Under the pieces are notes generated by a model, which saw nothing but the letters and a program-made list of their open reading frames with translations, was not told the DNA's origin and did not search any database. This document shows positions 8,358 through 16,791 of a DNA stretch of 64,000 bases, in pieces. Both the position numbers and the translations under genes were made by a program. The stretch's first letter is position 1; the number at the start of each line of letters is the position of its first letter. The DNA is taken from NCBI GenBank assembly GCA_016709225.1, contig JADJEE010000002.1, forward strand, positions 930,001 through 994,000. The letters are read 5' to 3'. This stretch comes from Deltaproteobacteria bacterium (GTDB lineage Bacteria > Myxococcota_A > Polyangia > Nannocystales > Nannocystaceae).

Positions 8358-9569
8358 TCACAGCCGCTCGATCACGCAAGCAATCCCCTGCCCCACGCCG
8401 ATGCACATGGTCGCGAGGCCGTAGCGGCCGCGGGTGCGCTGCAGGCCGTAGACCAGCGTGGTGAGGATGCGGGCGCCCGAGCAGCCGAGCGGATGCCCCA
8501 GCGCGATCGCACCGCCTTGCGGGTTGACGCGCTCCGGGTCGAGCTCGAGCGCGCGCATCGACGCCAGCACCTGGCTCGCGAAGGCCTCGTTGAGCTCGGC
8601 GACGTCGATGTCGGCCGCCGTCAGCTTGGCGCGCTCGAGCGCCTTGCGGCTGGCCGGCACCGGGCCGATGCCCATCTCGCCCGGGTGCACGCCGGCGTGC
8701 CCCCACGAGACCACGCGCGCCAGCGGGCGCAGATCGAACGCGCGGGCCTTGGCCAGCGAGGTGACGAGCAGCGCGCACGCGCCATCGTTGAGCGACGAGC
8801 TGTTGCCCGCGGTCACGGTGCCGCCCTTGCGGAATGCCGGCTGCAGCTTCGCGAGCTTGGCCAGCGTGGTGTCGCGGCGCACGCCCTCGTCGGCGCCGAC
8901 GCGCAGCGGCTCCTCGTCGCGACCGCGCGGCACCTCGATCGGTGCGATCTCGTCGTCGAACCAGCCCTCGTCCTGCGCGTGCGCGGCCTTGCGATGGGAC
9001 TCGAGCGCCCACGCGTCCTGGTCCTCGCGCGACACGCCGTAGCGCTCGGCGACGTTCTCGGCGGTCTCGCCGAGGCCCTCGACCGGATACAGCCGCTGCA
9101 TCGCGGGGTTCGTCATGCGCCAGCCCAGCGAGGTGTCGAACAGCTCGGCCTTGCGCGCGAAGGCTTCGTCGGCCTTCGGCATCACGAACGGCGCGCGGGT
9201 CATGCTCTCGACGCCACCGGCGACGTAGACCTCGCCCTCGCCCGCGATGACGCCCTTGCTGGCGTGCAGCACCGCCTCCATGCCCGAGCCACACAGGCGA
9301 TTGACGGTGACACCCGGCACCTCGATCGGCAGGCCGGCGAGCAACGCGGCCATGCGCGCGACGTTGCGGTTGTCTTCGCCGGCTTGGTTGGCCGCGCCGA
9401 ACACCACGTCCTCGACCTGCTCGATCGCCGCGGGATTGCGCTCGGCGATCATGCGCACCGCGAACGCGGCGAGATCATCGGGGCGCACCGGCGCCAGCGC
9501 GCCGCGGAGTCGACCGATGGGGGTGCGGATCGCGTCGACGATCACGGGGATGCGGGAGTCATCGGCCAT
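8358..9569 (-). CDS. Acetyl-CoA acetyltransferase / thiolase family
   Basis: The 403-aa product is a full-length thiolase. Visible hallmarks are the nucleophile C93 in NRLCGSGMEAV, the NEAF loop, H359 in GGAIALGHPLGCSGAR and the second catalytic C389 in CIGVGQG. Thiolases condense or cleave 3-ketoacyl-CoA. The combination of MTRAPFVMPK, DTSLGWRMTNP and SREDQDAWALESH is typical of the degradative 3-ketoadipyl/3-ketoacyl-CoA thiolase branch (FadA/PcaF-like) rather than short biosynthetic PhaA, but the exact chain length cannot be read. No neighbouring beta-oxidation gene is present; argS lies 89 bp upstream on the same strand. Confidence 0.92.
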   Translation of the reverse strand: MADDSRIPVIVDAIRTPIGRLRGALAPVRPDDLAAFAVRMIAERNPAAIEQVEDVVFGAANQAGEDNRNVARMAALLAGLPIEVPGVTVNRLCGSGMEAVLHASKGVIAGEGEVYVAGGVESMTRAPFVMPKADEAFARKAELFDTSLGWRMTNPAMQRLYPVEGLGETAENVAERYGVSREDQDAWALESHRKAAHAQDEGWFDDEIAPIEVPRGRDEEPLRVGADEGVRRDTTLAKLAKLQPAFRKGGTVTAGNSSSLNDGACALLVTSLAKARAFDLRPLARVVSWGHAGVHPGEMGIGPVPASRKALERAKLTAADIDVAELNEAFASQVLASMRALELDPERVNPQGGAIALGHPLGCSGARILTTLVYGLQRTRGRYGLATMCIGVGQGIACVIERL

Positions 9570-9658
9570 GGGAACGCTGGCCTTATCACGACTCCCGACG
9601 AACCGCCTGGGTGCGAGCCGTTGCGCGATCTCACGGGTCGCGTACGCGAGGTCGCACG

Positions 9659-11464
9659 CTACATCCGTGCCGGGGCCTCGATGCCCAGCTGCAGCAGCCC
9701 GAAGCGCAGCGCCTCGTGTGCCGCGCTGACCAGCGTCAGCCGTGCGATGCGCACCTCGCCCTCGCTCTGCAGCACGCGGCACTGCTTCGAGTTGACGAAG
9801 CGGTTGATCGACTTGGCGAGCTCGTGGAGGTACGCGCAAACCAGCGACGGCCGCAGGCTCGCGGCCGCCTGCGCCAGCGCAGGTCGCAACCCGTCGAGCA
9901 CGGTCACCAGCTCGCGCTCCTCGGGCTGGCCGAGCGTCGCGAGCGTGGCCTGCAATGCCGCAGCGTCGGCCCCCGCCGCGGTCGCGAGCCCCTGCTCGGC
10001 GGCCCTGCGGAGGATCGAGCCGGCCCGCGCCGCGCTGTACTGCAGGTACGGCCCGGTGTTGCCCTCGAGCTCGAGCCACGCCTCGAGCTCGAACACGATC
10101 TTTTGGTTCACGTCGCGCGACAGCATGCCGTACTTGATGGCGCCGAGCGCCAGCTGGTGCGCGCAGGTCTCGATCTCGGCGTCGCTCCACTCGCCGCGGT
10201 ACTTGGCGAGGTACTGCGACAGCAGGTAGCTGGTCATGCGCTCGCGCAGCGCGCGGAAGAGGATCACGTTGCCCGAGCGCGTCGCCATCGGGCCGCTCGG
10301 CAACTCGACCATCTCGTAGGGCACGTGCTCGCAGCGCGCAGCCTGGGCGAAGCCCATCTTGGCGAGGGTCAGGAACACGTGGCGGAAGTGGTCGCTCTGA
10401 CGGGCGTCGACCACATAGATCGAGCGATCGATGTGGTGCTCCTCGAACTTGAGGCGCGCCAGCGCGAGGTCCTTGGTGGCGTAGAGGCTGGTGCCGTCGC
10501 GCTTGCGCAGCATGAAGAACGGCATGTGCTTGACCTCGTCGTTGACGATGCCCACCGCCCCTTCGCTGCGCACGAACACGCCCTTGGCGAGGAACTCCTC
10601 GACCAACGCGAGGCCCGGCTCGTCGACCTCGCTCTCGTAGAACACGCGGTCGAACGTGACGCCGCACCAGCGGTAGATCTCGTCGAAGTCGGCCAGCGAC
10701 CACGCCCGAGTCTCGCGCCACACCGCGGTGAGCTCGGGATCGCGGGCCTCGAGTTTCTGCAGGATCTCGGTGGTGCGGGCCTTGGCCTTCGCGAGCTCGG
10801 TGACTGCGCCGGCGTCGCCGGCCTTGGCCGCGTCTTCGAGGGTCGCGAGGCGATCGCTGGCGGCCGAGTACAGCTCGCCGAGCCACTCGCCGCGGGCCTG
10901 GTCGGGCGGCACACGACCGGCGTCGTCGAGCATGTCGAGGTACCACCACAGGCACTTGGCGATGTGGGCCCCGACATCGCCGAGGTAGTTGGCGGCGATG
11001 ACGTCGAAGCCGTCGCATCGCAGCAGTCGCACCAGCGCGTCGCCGAGGCAGAGGTTGCGCATGTGCCCGACGTGGAACGCCTTGTGCGTGTTGGGCTGCG
11101 AGTACTCGACCATCACGTGCTCGGCGCGCGACACCTCGACCCGTTGTGGCCCGCGCAGCAGCGGCGCGAGCACGATGGCGGCGGCGTGGCCGAGGTCGAG
11201 CTCGAGGTTGACGTAGCCGCCGCTCGCGGCTGCGGCCTTCAGCCCGGGCGCGCCCTGCAGCGCCGCGGCCAGCTCGGTCGCGATCTGCGGCGGCGCGCGG
11301 CGCAGCGCCTTGGCCAGCTTGAAGCACGGGAACGCGAGCTCGCCGAGGGTCGGATCGGGCGGCCGGGTCAGGGCCGCCGCGACCTGGGCGGCGTCCATGT
11401 CGGCACCGGGGGGAAGCGCGGCGACGATCGCGGCCGCGACGTCCTGCTGCAGCGCGGTCGTCAT
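9659..11464 (-). CDS. argS: Arginyl-tRNA synthetase
   Basis: The 601-aa class I synthetase charges tRNA-Arg in the cytoplasm. Domains in order: N-terminal additional domain (1-95); catalytic Rossmann fold with VEYSQPNTHKAFHVGH (HIGH motif H131-V-G-H134), NYLGDVG and the ATP-site region; then the DALR anticodon-binding domain near the C-terminus (KSINRFVNSKQCRVL... HEALRFGLLQLGI). The KMSKS-equivalent reads PMATRSGNVI, a common ArgRS deviation from the canonical loop. ATG 11464 is chosen because the N-terminal domain begins there; the frame stays open farther upstream without similarity. Confidence 0.95.
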   Translation of the reverse strand: MTTALQQDVAAAIVAALPPGADMDAAQVAAALTRPPDPTLGELAFPCFKLAKALRRAPPQIATELAAALQGAPGLKAAAASGGYVNLELDLGHAAAIVLAPLLRGPQRVEVSRAEHVMVEYSQPNTHKAFHVGHMRNLCLGDALVRLLRCDGFDVIAANYLGDVGAHIAKCLWWYLDMLDDAGRVPPDQARGEWLGELYSAASDRLATLEDAAKAGDAGAVTELAKAKARTTEILQKLEARDPELTAVWRETRAWSLADFDEIYRWCGVTFDRVFYESEVDEPGLALVEEFLAKGVFVRSEGAVGIVNDEVKHMPFFMLRKRDGTSLYATKDLALARLKFEEHHIDRSIYVVDARQSDHFRHVFLTLAKMGFAQAARCEHVPYEMVELPSGPMATRSGNVILFRALRERMTSYLLSQYLAKYRGEWSDAEIETCAHQLALGAIKYGMLSRDVNQKIVFELEAWLELEGNTGPYLQYSAARAGSILRRAAEQGLATAAGADAAALQATLATLGQPEERELVTVLDGLRPALAQAAASLRPSLVCAYLHELAKSINRFVNSKQCRVLQSEGEVRIARLTLVSAAHEALRFGLLQLGIEAPARM

Positions 11465-11703
11465 CGACCGGAAGCGTAGACGAGCCCACCGCGTGTCCGC
11501 AAACGGCGAGGCGGACCGCGGTTTGGCCGGTCTCCAGCGATCGCGCCAGACGCGGCGCCACGCTCGGGGCGCGTCATGATCGCCACGCCGGCGATCGCGG
11601 CCCGTCTTGGCGCTCCCGATCGGTCGCCGCGACACGATGAAAGGGATGGGTGTGCACGCCGTAGCTGCGGCATGGCCTGAGGCCACCCGAGGACGATCAT
11701 TTC

Positions 11704-13074
11704 ATGTCGACCGCCACACGAATCCCCGCTGCTGCGACCATCGCCCCCGTCATGCGTAGGACTGCGTTCGCGTTCCATGGTCTCTGGTCGCTCTGGGCGG
11801 TGGCGCCCACCTTGCTCGCCGGCTGCAACGACGACAGCACGTCGCCCGCCGCGGACTCGACGGGCGACTCGACGTCCGGCGCGACGATGACGACCAACTC
11901 GACCTTCGAGACCCTCACGACGACGTCCGCCGACGCCGTCACCAGCTCGGTCGACAGCACGGTCAGCGACACGGTGACCGACACCTTCACGACCAGCGAC
12001 ACCTTCACGACCAGCAACACCACCGAGGGCAGCACGGTCACGAGCGACAGCGACACCGTCGGCACCAGCTCGACCGACCCATCGGTGTCGACCACCGACC
12101 CTTCGGGCAGCTCGACCAGCGACACCGCGAGCACGACCACGGATCCCTCGGTGTCGAGCACCGACCCCACCTCGACCACCGATCCCACCGTCGGACCCAC
12201 GACCGATCCGACCACGTCGTCGACCACCGATCCCACCGTCGGCACCGACACCGATCCCACCGCCGGCACCGACACCGACCCCACCGCGGGCGGCGGCTTC
12301 GACCCGCCGCCGGCGTTCGGCACCAACGTGCTCGACCTCGATCTCGTGGGCGTGTGGGGCCTCAACTGGGATCAGCCGAACGGCTTCGACTCGGTGCTCG
12401 ACGTCGACGACCAGGGCAACTTCATGTGGACCGAGACCTCGGCCGACTGCAGCACGACGACGCTCGCGTCGGGCTTCCTGTGGGTCGACAACGGGCAGAT
12501 CGTCATGCACGTCGAGACCTGGGAGCGGCCGCTGCCGTGGGACACCCAACCCGCGCTCGGCGAGACCTTCCCGCCGCCCTTCCGCCTGCGCATGGGCTTC
12601 TCGCTGCAGGGCAGCGGCCCCGACGACTACCTCGCGCTCGCCGGTCCGCCGACCCTCACCGAGACCGCGCCGTACACCGGCGAGTCGTACATCCGCCTGG
12701 CCTCCGACGGCGCATACATCGGCGGCAACTGGCACAGCGAAGCGCAGCTCGAGGCGATCCCCGCCGGCGAGACCAGCCCGGTCGTGATCGTGCGCGACAC
12801 CTACCAGGCGCTGCTCGACGCCGAGACCGATGGCACCCCCAACGGCACCGGCGTGCGCGCGGTGAACACCACCTACTATCCGATCCCCTCGGCCTCCGAC
12901 GCCTTCGCCAGCGGGAACTGGACCTGCCTCGGTGGCTGCCCCGCGATGTCGGGTACCACCCTGGTCGACGGCTCGAACCTCTACACCTACGGGCCCTACG
13001 GCGGGCAGACGCACCTGTTGACGTTCGCGAGCGGGCGCACGTTCCGCTCGGGCTACGACAGCGACTGTCCGTAG
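11704..13074 (+). CDS. Lipoprotein with long T/D/S repeat linker
   Basis: The 456-aa product starts at ATG 11704, with GAGGA about 10 nt upstream; ATG 11752 would give a more typical 25-residue signal. The lipobox is LLAGC. Residues 45-200 are an extreme low-complexity linker built from T, S, D, G, V and P with repeated TTDPTVG/STDPS units, presumably a spacer holding the C-terminal domain off the cell surface. The last 250 residues form a globular domain rich in W, Y and G (VGVWGLNWDQPNGFDSVLDV, FLWVDNGQIVMHVETWERP) with four cysteines; its family is not recognised. It is monocistronic, with an extended noncoding leader upstream. Confidence 0.7.
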   Translation: MSTATRIPAAATIAPVMRRTAFAFHGLWSLWAVAPTLLAGCNDDSTSPAADSTGDSTSGATMTTNSTFETLTTTSADAVTSSVDSTVSDTVTDTFTTSDTFTTSNTTEGSTVTSDSDTVGTSSTDPSVSTTDPSGSSTSDTASTTTDPSVSSTDPTSTTDPTVGPTTDPTTSSTTDPTVGTDTDPTAGTDTDPTAGGGFDPPPAFGTNVLDLDLVGVWGLNWDQPNGFDSVLDVDDQGNFMWTETSADCSTTTLASGFLWVDNGQIVMHVETWERPLPWDTQPALGETFPPPFRLRMGFSLQGSGPDDYLALAGPPTLTETAPYTGESYIRLASDGAYIGGNWHSEAQLEAIPAGETSPVVIVRDTYQALLDAETDGTPNGTGVRAVNTTYYPIPSASDAFASGNWTCLGGCPAMSGTTLVDGSNLYTYGPYGGQTHLLTFASGRTFRSGYDSDCP

Positions 13075-13159
13075 CCACGAGCTCGCATCCCGCCTCGGAG
13101 CGGGACCACGGCGCTGCGCAGCAACGCAGCCCGTGGCGGGTCAGGCATGCCTTCGAGGC

Positions 13160-13183
13160 GAATATTCCTTGACAGGAATATTC
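13160..13183. promoter_or_regulatory. Inverted-repeat operator embracing a -35 box
   Basis: A perfect 9-bp inverted repeat (GAATATTCC and GGAATATTC) is separated by 6 bp, and those 6 bp are exactly TTGACA, the consensus -35 hexamer. It ends 22 bp before the ATG of the ArsR-type regulator. A matching -10 would fall near 13192-13197 (CAGACT, 3 of 6 consensus), giving an almost leaderless mRNA. This AT-rich palindrome stands out in GC-rich surroundings. Binding here would block RNA polymerase, so autorepression by the adjacent ArsR protein is the natural inference. Confidence 0.75.
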
Positions 13184-13205
13184 AGTCCGCGCAGACTGCC
13201 CGTGC

Positions 13206-13580
13206 ATGCTCGAGACGTTCGTCGCCCTCGCCGAGGGCAGTCGTCTGCGCATCGTCGATCTGCTGCGCACCGGTGAGCGACCGGTCGGCGAGATCGGCGA
13301 GGCGTTGGCGCTGCCGCAGCCGCAGGTGTCGAAGCACCTCAAGGTGCTCAAGCAGGCCGGCCTCGTCGAGGTCGAAGCACGCGCGCAGCAGCGACTGTAT
13401 CGGCTGCGCGCGGCGCCGCTGCGTCAGCTCTTCGACTGGCTCGCGGACTACCGCGCGCTGTGGGAGGAGCGCTTCGCGGGGATCGACGCCGTGCTCGCGG
13501 ACATGCAACGGGCCACACCGGGCGAAGACCCCGGTCGGCCATCACCGCGGCGAGGGCCGCAGAAGCGCGCGAAGACATGA
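13206..13580 (+). CDS. ArsR-family HTH repressor
   Basis: The 124-aa product is a winged-helix regulator: VALAEGSRLRIVDLLRTGERPVGEI, recognition region LPQPQVSKHLKVLKQAGLVEVE and wing ARAQQRLYRL. The metal-site cysteines of metal-sensing ArsR proteins (such as ELCVCDL) are absent, so it belongs to the non-metal group that is commonly paired with an SRPBCC/AHSA1 gene. Its stop overlaps the SRPBCC start (ATGA), so the two are translationally coupled. It probably binds the inverted repeat at 13160-13183 and controls its own operon. The inducer is unknown. Confidence 0.9.
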   Translation: MLETFVALAEGSRLRIVDLLRTGERPVGEIGEALALPQPQVSKHLKVLKQAGLVEVEARAQQRLYRLRAAPLRQLFDWLADYRALWEERFAGIDAVLADMQRATPGEDPGRPSPRRGPQKRAKT

Positions 13581-14077
13581 ACGCAACCGACTCGAACGCC
13601 GGCGACGGCACCACGATGGACCTCGTCGGCGAGGCCGAGATCCGCATCTCCCGCAGCTTCGCCGCCCCCGCGGCGCTGGTGTTCCGGGCGCTGCACGACC
13701 CCGAGCACGTGCGAAGGTGGTGGGCCCCGGCCTCGCGCGGACAGATGACACGCTGCGAGATCGACCTGCGCGTCGGCGGCAGCTGGCGCTACGAGATGCG
13801 CACGGTCGGTGGTGAGCTCGTGGGCTTCCACGGCACGTACCTCGAGATCGATGCGCCGCACCGCGTGGTCTCGACCGAGATCTTCGATCCCTTCCCCGAC
13901 GCGGGCTCGACCGTCACCGTCACCCTGGTCGAGCACGACGGCACCACCACGATGACACAACACGTCGTGTATCCCTCCCGCCAGGTCCGCGACATGGTGA
14001 TCGCGACCGGCATGGAACACGGCATGCGCGAGAGCCTGCGCCAGCTCGGCGAGGTCGTCGGTGGGCTATCGGGCTAG
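13577..14077 (+). CDS. SRPBCC / AHSA1-like protein
   Basis: The 166-aa product shows the START-like AHSA1 pattern: RSFAAPAALVFRALHDPEHVRRWWAP, then GGSWRYEMRTVGG, LEIDAPHRVVSTE and the C-terminal helix MEHGMRESLRQLGEVV. These proteins have a deep hydrophobic cavity and either bind small ligands or act as co-chaperone-like factors. Pairing with an upstream ArsR regulator, with a 4-nt ATGA overlap, is a widespread arrangement. The start at ATG 13577 is fixed by the overlap and by the onset of similarity soon after. Confidence 0.88.
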   Translation: MNATDSNAGDGTTMDLVGEAEIRISRSFAAPAALVFRALHDPEHVRRWWAPASRGQMTRCEIDLRVGGSWRYEMRTVGGELVGFHGTYLEIDAPHRVVSTEIFDPFPDAGSTVTVTLVEHDGTTTMTQHVVYPSRQVRDMVIATGMEHGMRESLRQLGEVVGGLSG

Positions 14078-14160
14078 CCGCCGCGGCGAGCCCACGGGAC
14101 GTGGCTCGGGGCCCGAACCCCCCGTGAAAGCCGGGCGCCCCGTCGGGCGTTCCGGCGCCC

Positions 14161-15195
14161 ATGGGACGCGTCCTGCCCCTGTTCGCGACCATGGCTGCGG
14201 CGGCCGCGGTCTGGCTGCACGCGCCTACGGCCATGGCATGCAAGTGCAAGGGCCCACCGACCGTGGCCCTGCCACGGCTCGACGGGCTCGCCCCCACGCA
14301 GCAGCACGCGTCGCTGCGCTGTGACGGCGGCGACCCGGCCCGCTGCACCTGGCGATCGACCCACGTCTTCGTGGTTCCTGCAGGTGCCGGTGCCACGATC
14401 GCCGGCTCGCTGCCGCCCGCGGATGACGGCGAGCTGCGGCTGGAGCTGCCCAATGGCACCATCGTCGAAGGCTCTACGACCGACGAGGTGAGCTTCGAGG
14501 TCGCGGCCACCCGCGGCGCACCGATCGAGCTGGTGCTGTCGGGGACCTTGACCTTGCCCGCCGATCGCTGCGGCTGTCACCCCCATGGCATCCGCAGCCG
14601 TCACCTCGCGGTGAGCCCGTTGCGGACCGAAGCGAAGCACACCCTGCGGTTCATCAGCAGCGGCGGCGAGCTCGCGCTCACGATCGACGAGGACATCCCG
14701 GGCGAGCTCCGGGTCGACCCGCCGGTTCCTGTGCACCGACACCGAAGCCGTGGTCGCGATCGAACCGAGCTCACGGTCAACGACGTCAGCAGACTCGAGT
14801 GGCGTCGTCGGTTCGTGCGCGGCGGTCCGCTGCTCGCCGCCGGCGGTGGCTGGGGTTCGTCCCGCGCCGTGCGGGTGCGTGCCGGCTACGAGCTCGCGTA
14901 TCCCGAGCGGGTCATCTACGCCCTGGTCGGCGAGTCCGACACCACCAACGCCGTCATCGTGCCGTCGGTGCAGCACCAGACCCGGCAGAACAGCGTGCTC
15001 GTGGTGCTGCCGAGCGTCGGCACCGGCGTCGGCGTGCCGATCCGCGTGTACCCCGAGCCGCGCGCCGGCGTGCGTCTGCAGCTCGATCTGTCGTGGTGGG
15101 TCGTCAGCTTCGTCGGCACCTTCGACATCTACCCTCCGACCAAGACCGCGGCGACCCAGCTGGTCGGCGCGCTCTACGGGCAGGTCAACTTCTAG
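14161..15195 (+). CDS. Exported protein with CKCK mature N-terminus
   Basis: The 344-aa product has signal peptide MGRVLPLFATMAAAAAVWLHAPTAMA; the mature chain would begin CKCKGPP. The position before Cys does not fit a lipobox well, so type I cleavage after AMA is more likely. The middle part is beta-rich with CRCT-type cysteines (RCTWRSTHVFV, DRCGCHPHG), and the C-terminal third (GYELAYPERVIYALVGESD onward, ending GALYGQVNF) has alternating aromatic residues and a terminal Phe, as in small outer-membrane barrels. No family recognised. Hairpin-prone DNA precedes it at about 14089-14108. Confidence 0.6.
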   Translation: MGRVLPLFATMAAAAAVWLHAPTAMACKCKGPPTVALPRLDGLAPTQQHASLRCDGGDPARCTWRSTHVFVVPAGAGATIAGSLPPADDGELRLELPNGTIVEGSTTDEVSFEVAATRGAPIELVLSGTLTLPADRCGCHPHGIRSRHLAVSPLRTEAKHTLRFISSGGELALTIDEDIPGELRVDPPVPVHRHRSRGRDRTELTVNDVSRLEWRRRFVRGGPLLAAGGGWGSSRAVRVRAGYELAYPERVIYALVGESDTTNAVIVPSVQHQTRQNSVLVVLPSVGTGVGVPIRVYPEPRAGVRLQLDLSWWVVSFVGTFDIYPPTKTAATQLVGALYGQVNF

Positions 15196-15247
15196 CAACG
15201 CACCGCCACGGCGCGTCGTCGCGGAGGCGGTACACTCGCGGGCGGTC

Positions 15248-16021
15248 ATGGATCCGCAACAACTCCGAGAGCTGACCGCGTTCGCGGTCGAGAGCGCACA
15301 GCTGGCCGGTTCGTTCACGCTGGGCTACTTCAACGCGGGCACCCCCCACGAGCTGAAGGCCGATCGCTCGCCAGTGACGGCGGCCGATCGCGGCGCCGAG
15401 GAGCGCCTGCGCAAGCGCATCGAGCAGGCGTTCCCGAGTCACGGCATCCTCGGTGAGGAGTACGGCGAGACCCAAGGTCGCGAGCCGGGGCGGTGGATCC
15501 TCGATCCGATCGACGGCACCGTGTCGTTCATCTGCGGCGTGCCGCTCTATGCGGTGTTGGTCGGCTTCGAGTGGGAGGGCGAGATGGTCGCCGGCGTCAT
15601 CCACCTGCCCGCGCTCGGCGAGACGGTGTGGGCGGCGAAGGGCCAGGGCTGCTGGTGGAACGGCCGCCGCGCGCACGTCTCCGACACCGCGAGCCTGTCG
15701 CAGGCGCGGCTGTGCACCTGCGGCACCAAGCTGCTGTACGACCACGGTCGCGGCGCCGCGTTCGAGCGCGTGCGCGCGCAGTGCCTGCTCGATCGCGGCT
15801 GGTCCGATGCCTACGCCTACGCGCTGGTCGCCACCGGCCGCGCGGAGATCGTGCTCGACCCGGTGATGAGCATCTGGGACACCGCCGCGTGCATGCCGTG
15901 CGTGGTCGAGGCCGGCGGCAGCTTCACCGACTGGAGCGGCAACGCCACCCATCGCGCACCCGAGGCGGTCGCGACCAACGGCGCGCTGCTGCCGGCGGTG
16001 ATGTCCGCGATCCGCGGGTAG
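15248..16021 (+). CDS. Inositol-monophosphatase-family phosphatase (HisN/SuhB-like)
   Basis: The 257-aa product carries the magnesium-dependent IMPase signature: GEE at 69-71, DPIDGT at 86-91 with the FICGVP extension, and the C-terminal SIWDTAACMPCVVEAGG motif that holds the last metal ligand. Family enzymes hydrolyse small phosphate monoesters: inositol-1-phosphate, histidinol phosphate, 3'-phosphoadenosine 5'-phosphate or fructose-1,6-bisphosphate. The compact FICGVPLYAVLVGFEWEG segment is reminiscent of histidinol-phosphatase HisN-type members, but no his gene is adjacent, so the substrate is left open. Confidence 0.88.
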   Translation: MDPQQLRELTAFAVESAQLAGSFTLGYFNAGTPHELKADRSPVTAADRGAEERLRKRIEQAFPSHGILGEEYGETQGREPGRWILDPIDGTVSFICGVPLYAVLVGFEWEGEMVAGVIHLPALGETVWAAKGQGCWWNGRRAHVSDTASLSQARLCTCGTKLLYDHGRGAAFERVRAQCLLDRGWSDAYAYALVATGRAEIVLDPVMSIWDTAACMPCVVEAGGSFTDWSGNATHRAPEAVATNGALLPAVMSAIRG

Positions 16022-16109
16022 AACGCGCGGTCGCCTCACGTGCGATCGAGGCCGCGCCGCCGTCGCAGGCCGGCCTGGATGCGCCCGAGCGTGCAGTATG
16101 ATTAACGAG

Positions 16110-16127
16110 CGGTCAAGATGCTGACCG
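16110..16127. terminator. Short hairpin between convergent genes
   Basis: The sequence CGGTCA, a 6-nt loop (AGATGC), then TGACCG forms a perfect 6-bp stem between the convergent IMPase and XRE genes. No T-run follows on either strand, so it is at best a weak or factor-assisted terminator. Confidence 0.3.
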
Positions 16128-16136
16128 AGCGAGCGC

Positions 16137-16781
16137 CTAGCGCCGACCGTAGACGATCACGTTGTACATGCGCGCGTCCGTTCTGCCGGGGTTCTCGTAG
16201 CTGTGGGGCACGTCGGCCGCGAAGCTGAGCGTGTCGCCCGAGCCGAGGTCGTACGTGGCGCTGCCCGCCCGGATGCGCACGACACCGGCGACCACGATGA
16301 TTCCCTCGCGCGTCCCGGGGGCATGGGCATCGGCGACGTGGGTCGAGCGCGCCGCGAGGTGCAGCTCGTAGATTTCGGTGTCTCCCAGCGCGCGCTCCGG
16401 CGTCAGCGGGCGACTCGCGAGCTCGCCCTCGCTCGAGCGAATCACCGCCGAATCGCCCTTGCGGACCACCGTACCCCCCTCTACGCGACCCTCGCCGAGC
16501 ATCGACGCGAACGGCAGGCCGAGCCCGTCGCAGATCCGCCACAGCACGCCGAGCGTCGGGTTGGTGCCGCCGGTCTCGATCTGCGACAGCGTGCCCTTCG
16601 ACACCCCGGTCAGCGCCGCGAGCTCGTCGAGCGAGTAGCCGCGGGCGCGGCGGATCGCGTGCAGCCGCTCACCGACCTGGCGGGTGAAACCGTCCGAGGT
16701 CTCGGCGGGCGCGACCGCCACGGTGGCAGCAGCGACACGGGACGGGCGAGCGCGGGTGGTCGACCTTGCGGTGCGGGCCAT
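16137..16781 (-). CDS. XRE-family regulator with C-terminal cupin
   Basis: The 214-aa product has a helix-turn-helix domain at about residues 36-92 (GERLHAIRRARGYSLDELAA, VSKGTLSQIETGGTNPTLGVL) and a cupin barrel from about 105 to the end (PGTREGIIVVAGVVRIRAG, SGDTLSFAADVPHSYENPG), the two-domain layout of PuuR/SinR-like small-molecule-responsive repressors. A basic and Ala-rich N-terminal tail of about 30 residues precedes the HTH. ATG 16781 is preferred over GTG 16788-16790. It lies downstream of the DUF2325 gene on the same strand with only a 10-bp gap, so the two may be cotranscribed. Confidence 0.88.
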   Translation of the reverse strand: MARTARSTTRARPSRVAAATVAVAPAETSDGFTRQVGERLHAIRRARGYSLDELAALTGVSKGTLSQIETGGTNPTLGVLWRICDGLGLPFASMLGEGRVEGGTVVRKGDSAVIRSSEGELASRPLTPERALGDTEIYELHLAARSTHVADAHAPGTREGIIVVAGVVRIRAGSATYDLGSGDTLSFAADVPHSYENPGRTDARMYNVIVYGRR

Positions 16782-16791
16782 GCGCGGCACC

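Noticed and set aside
14089..14108. Hairpin GAGCCCACG/CGTGGCTC after the SRPBCC gene as a terminator
   Set aside because: It has a bulge and no T-run; may be chance in GC-rich DNA.
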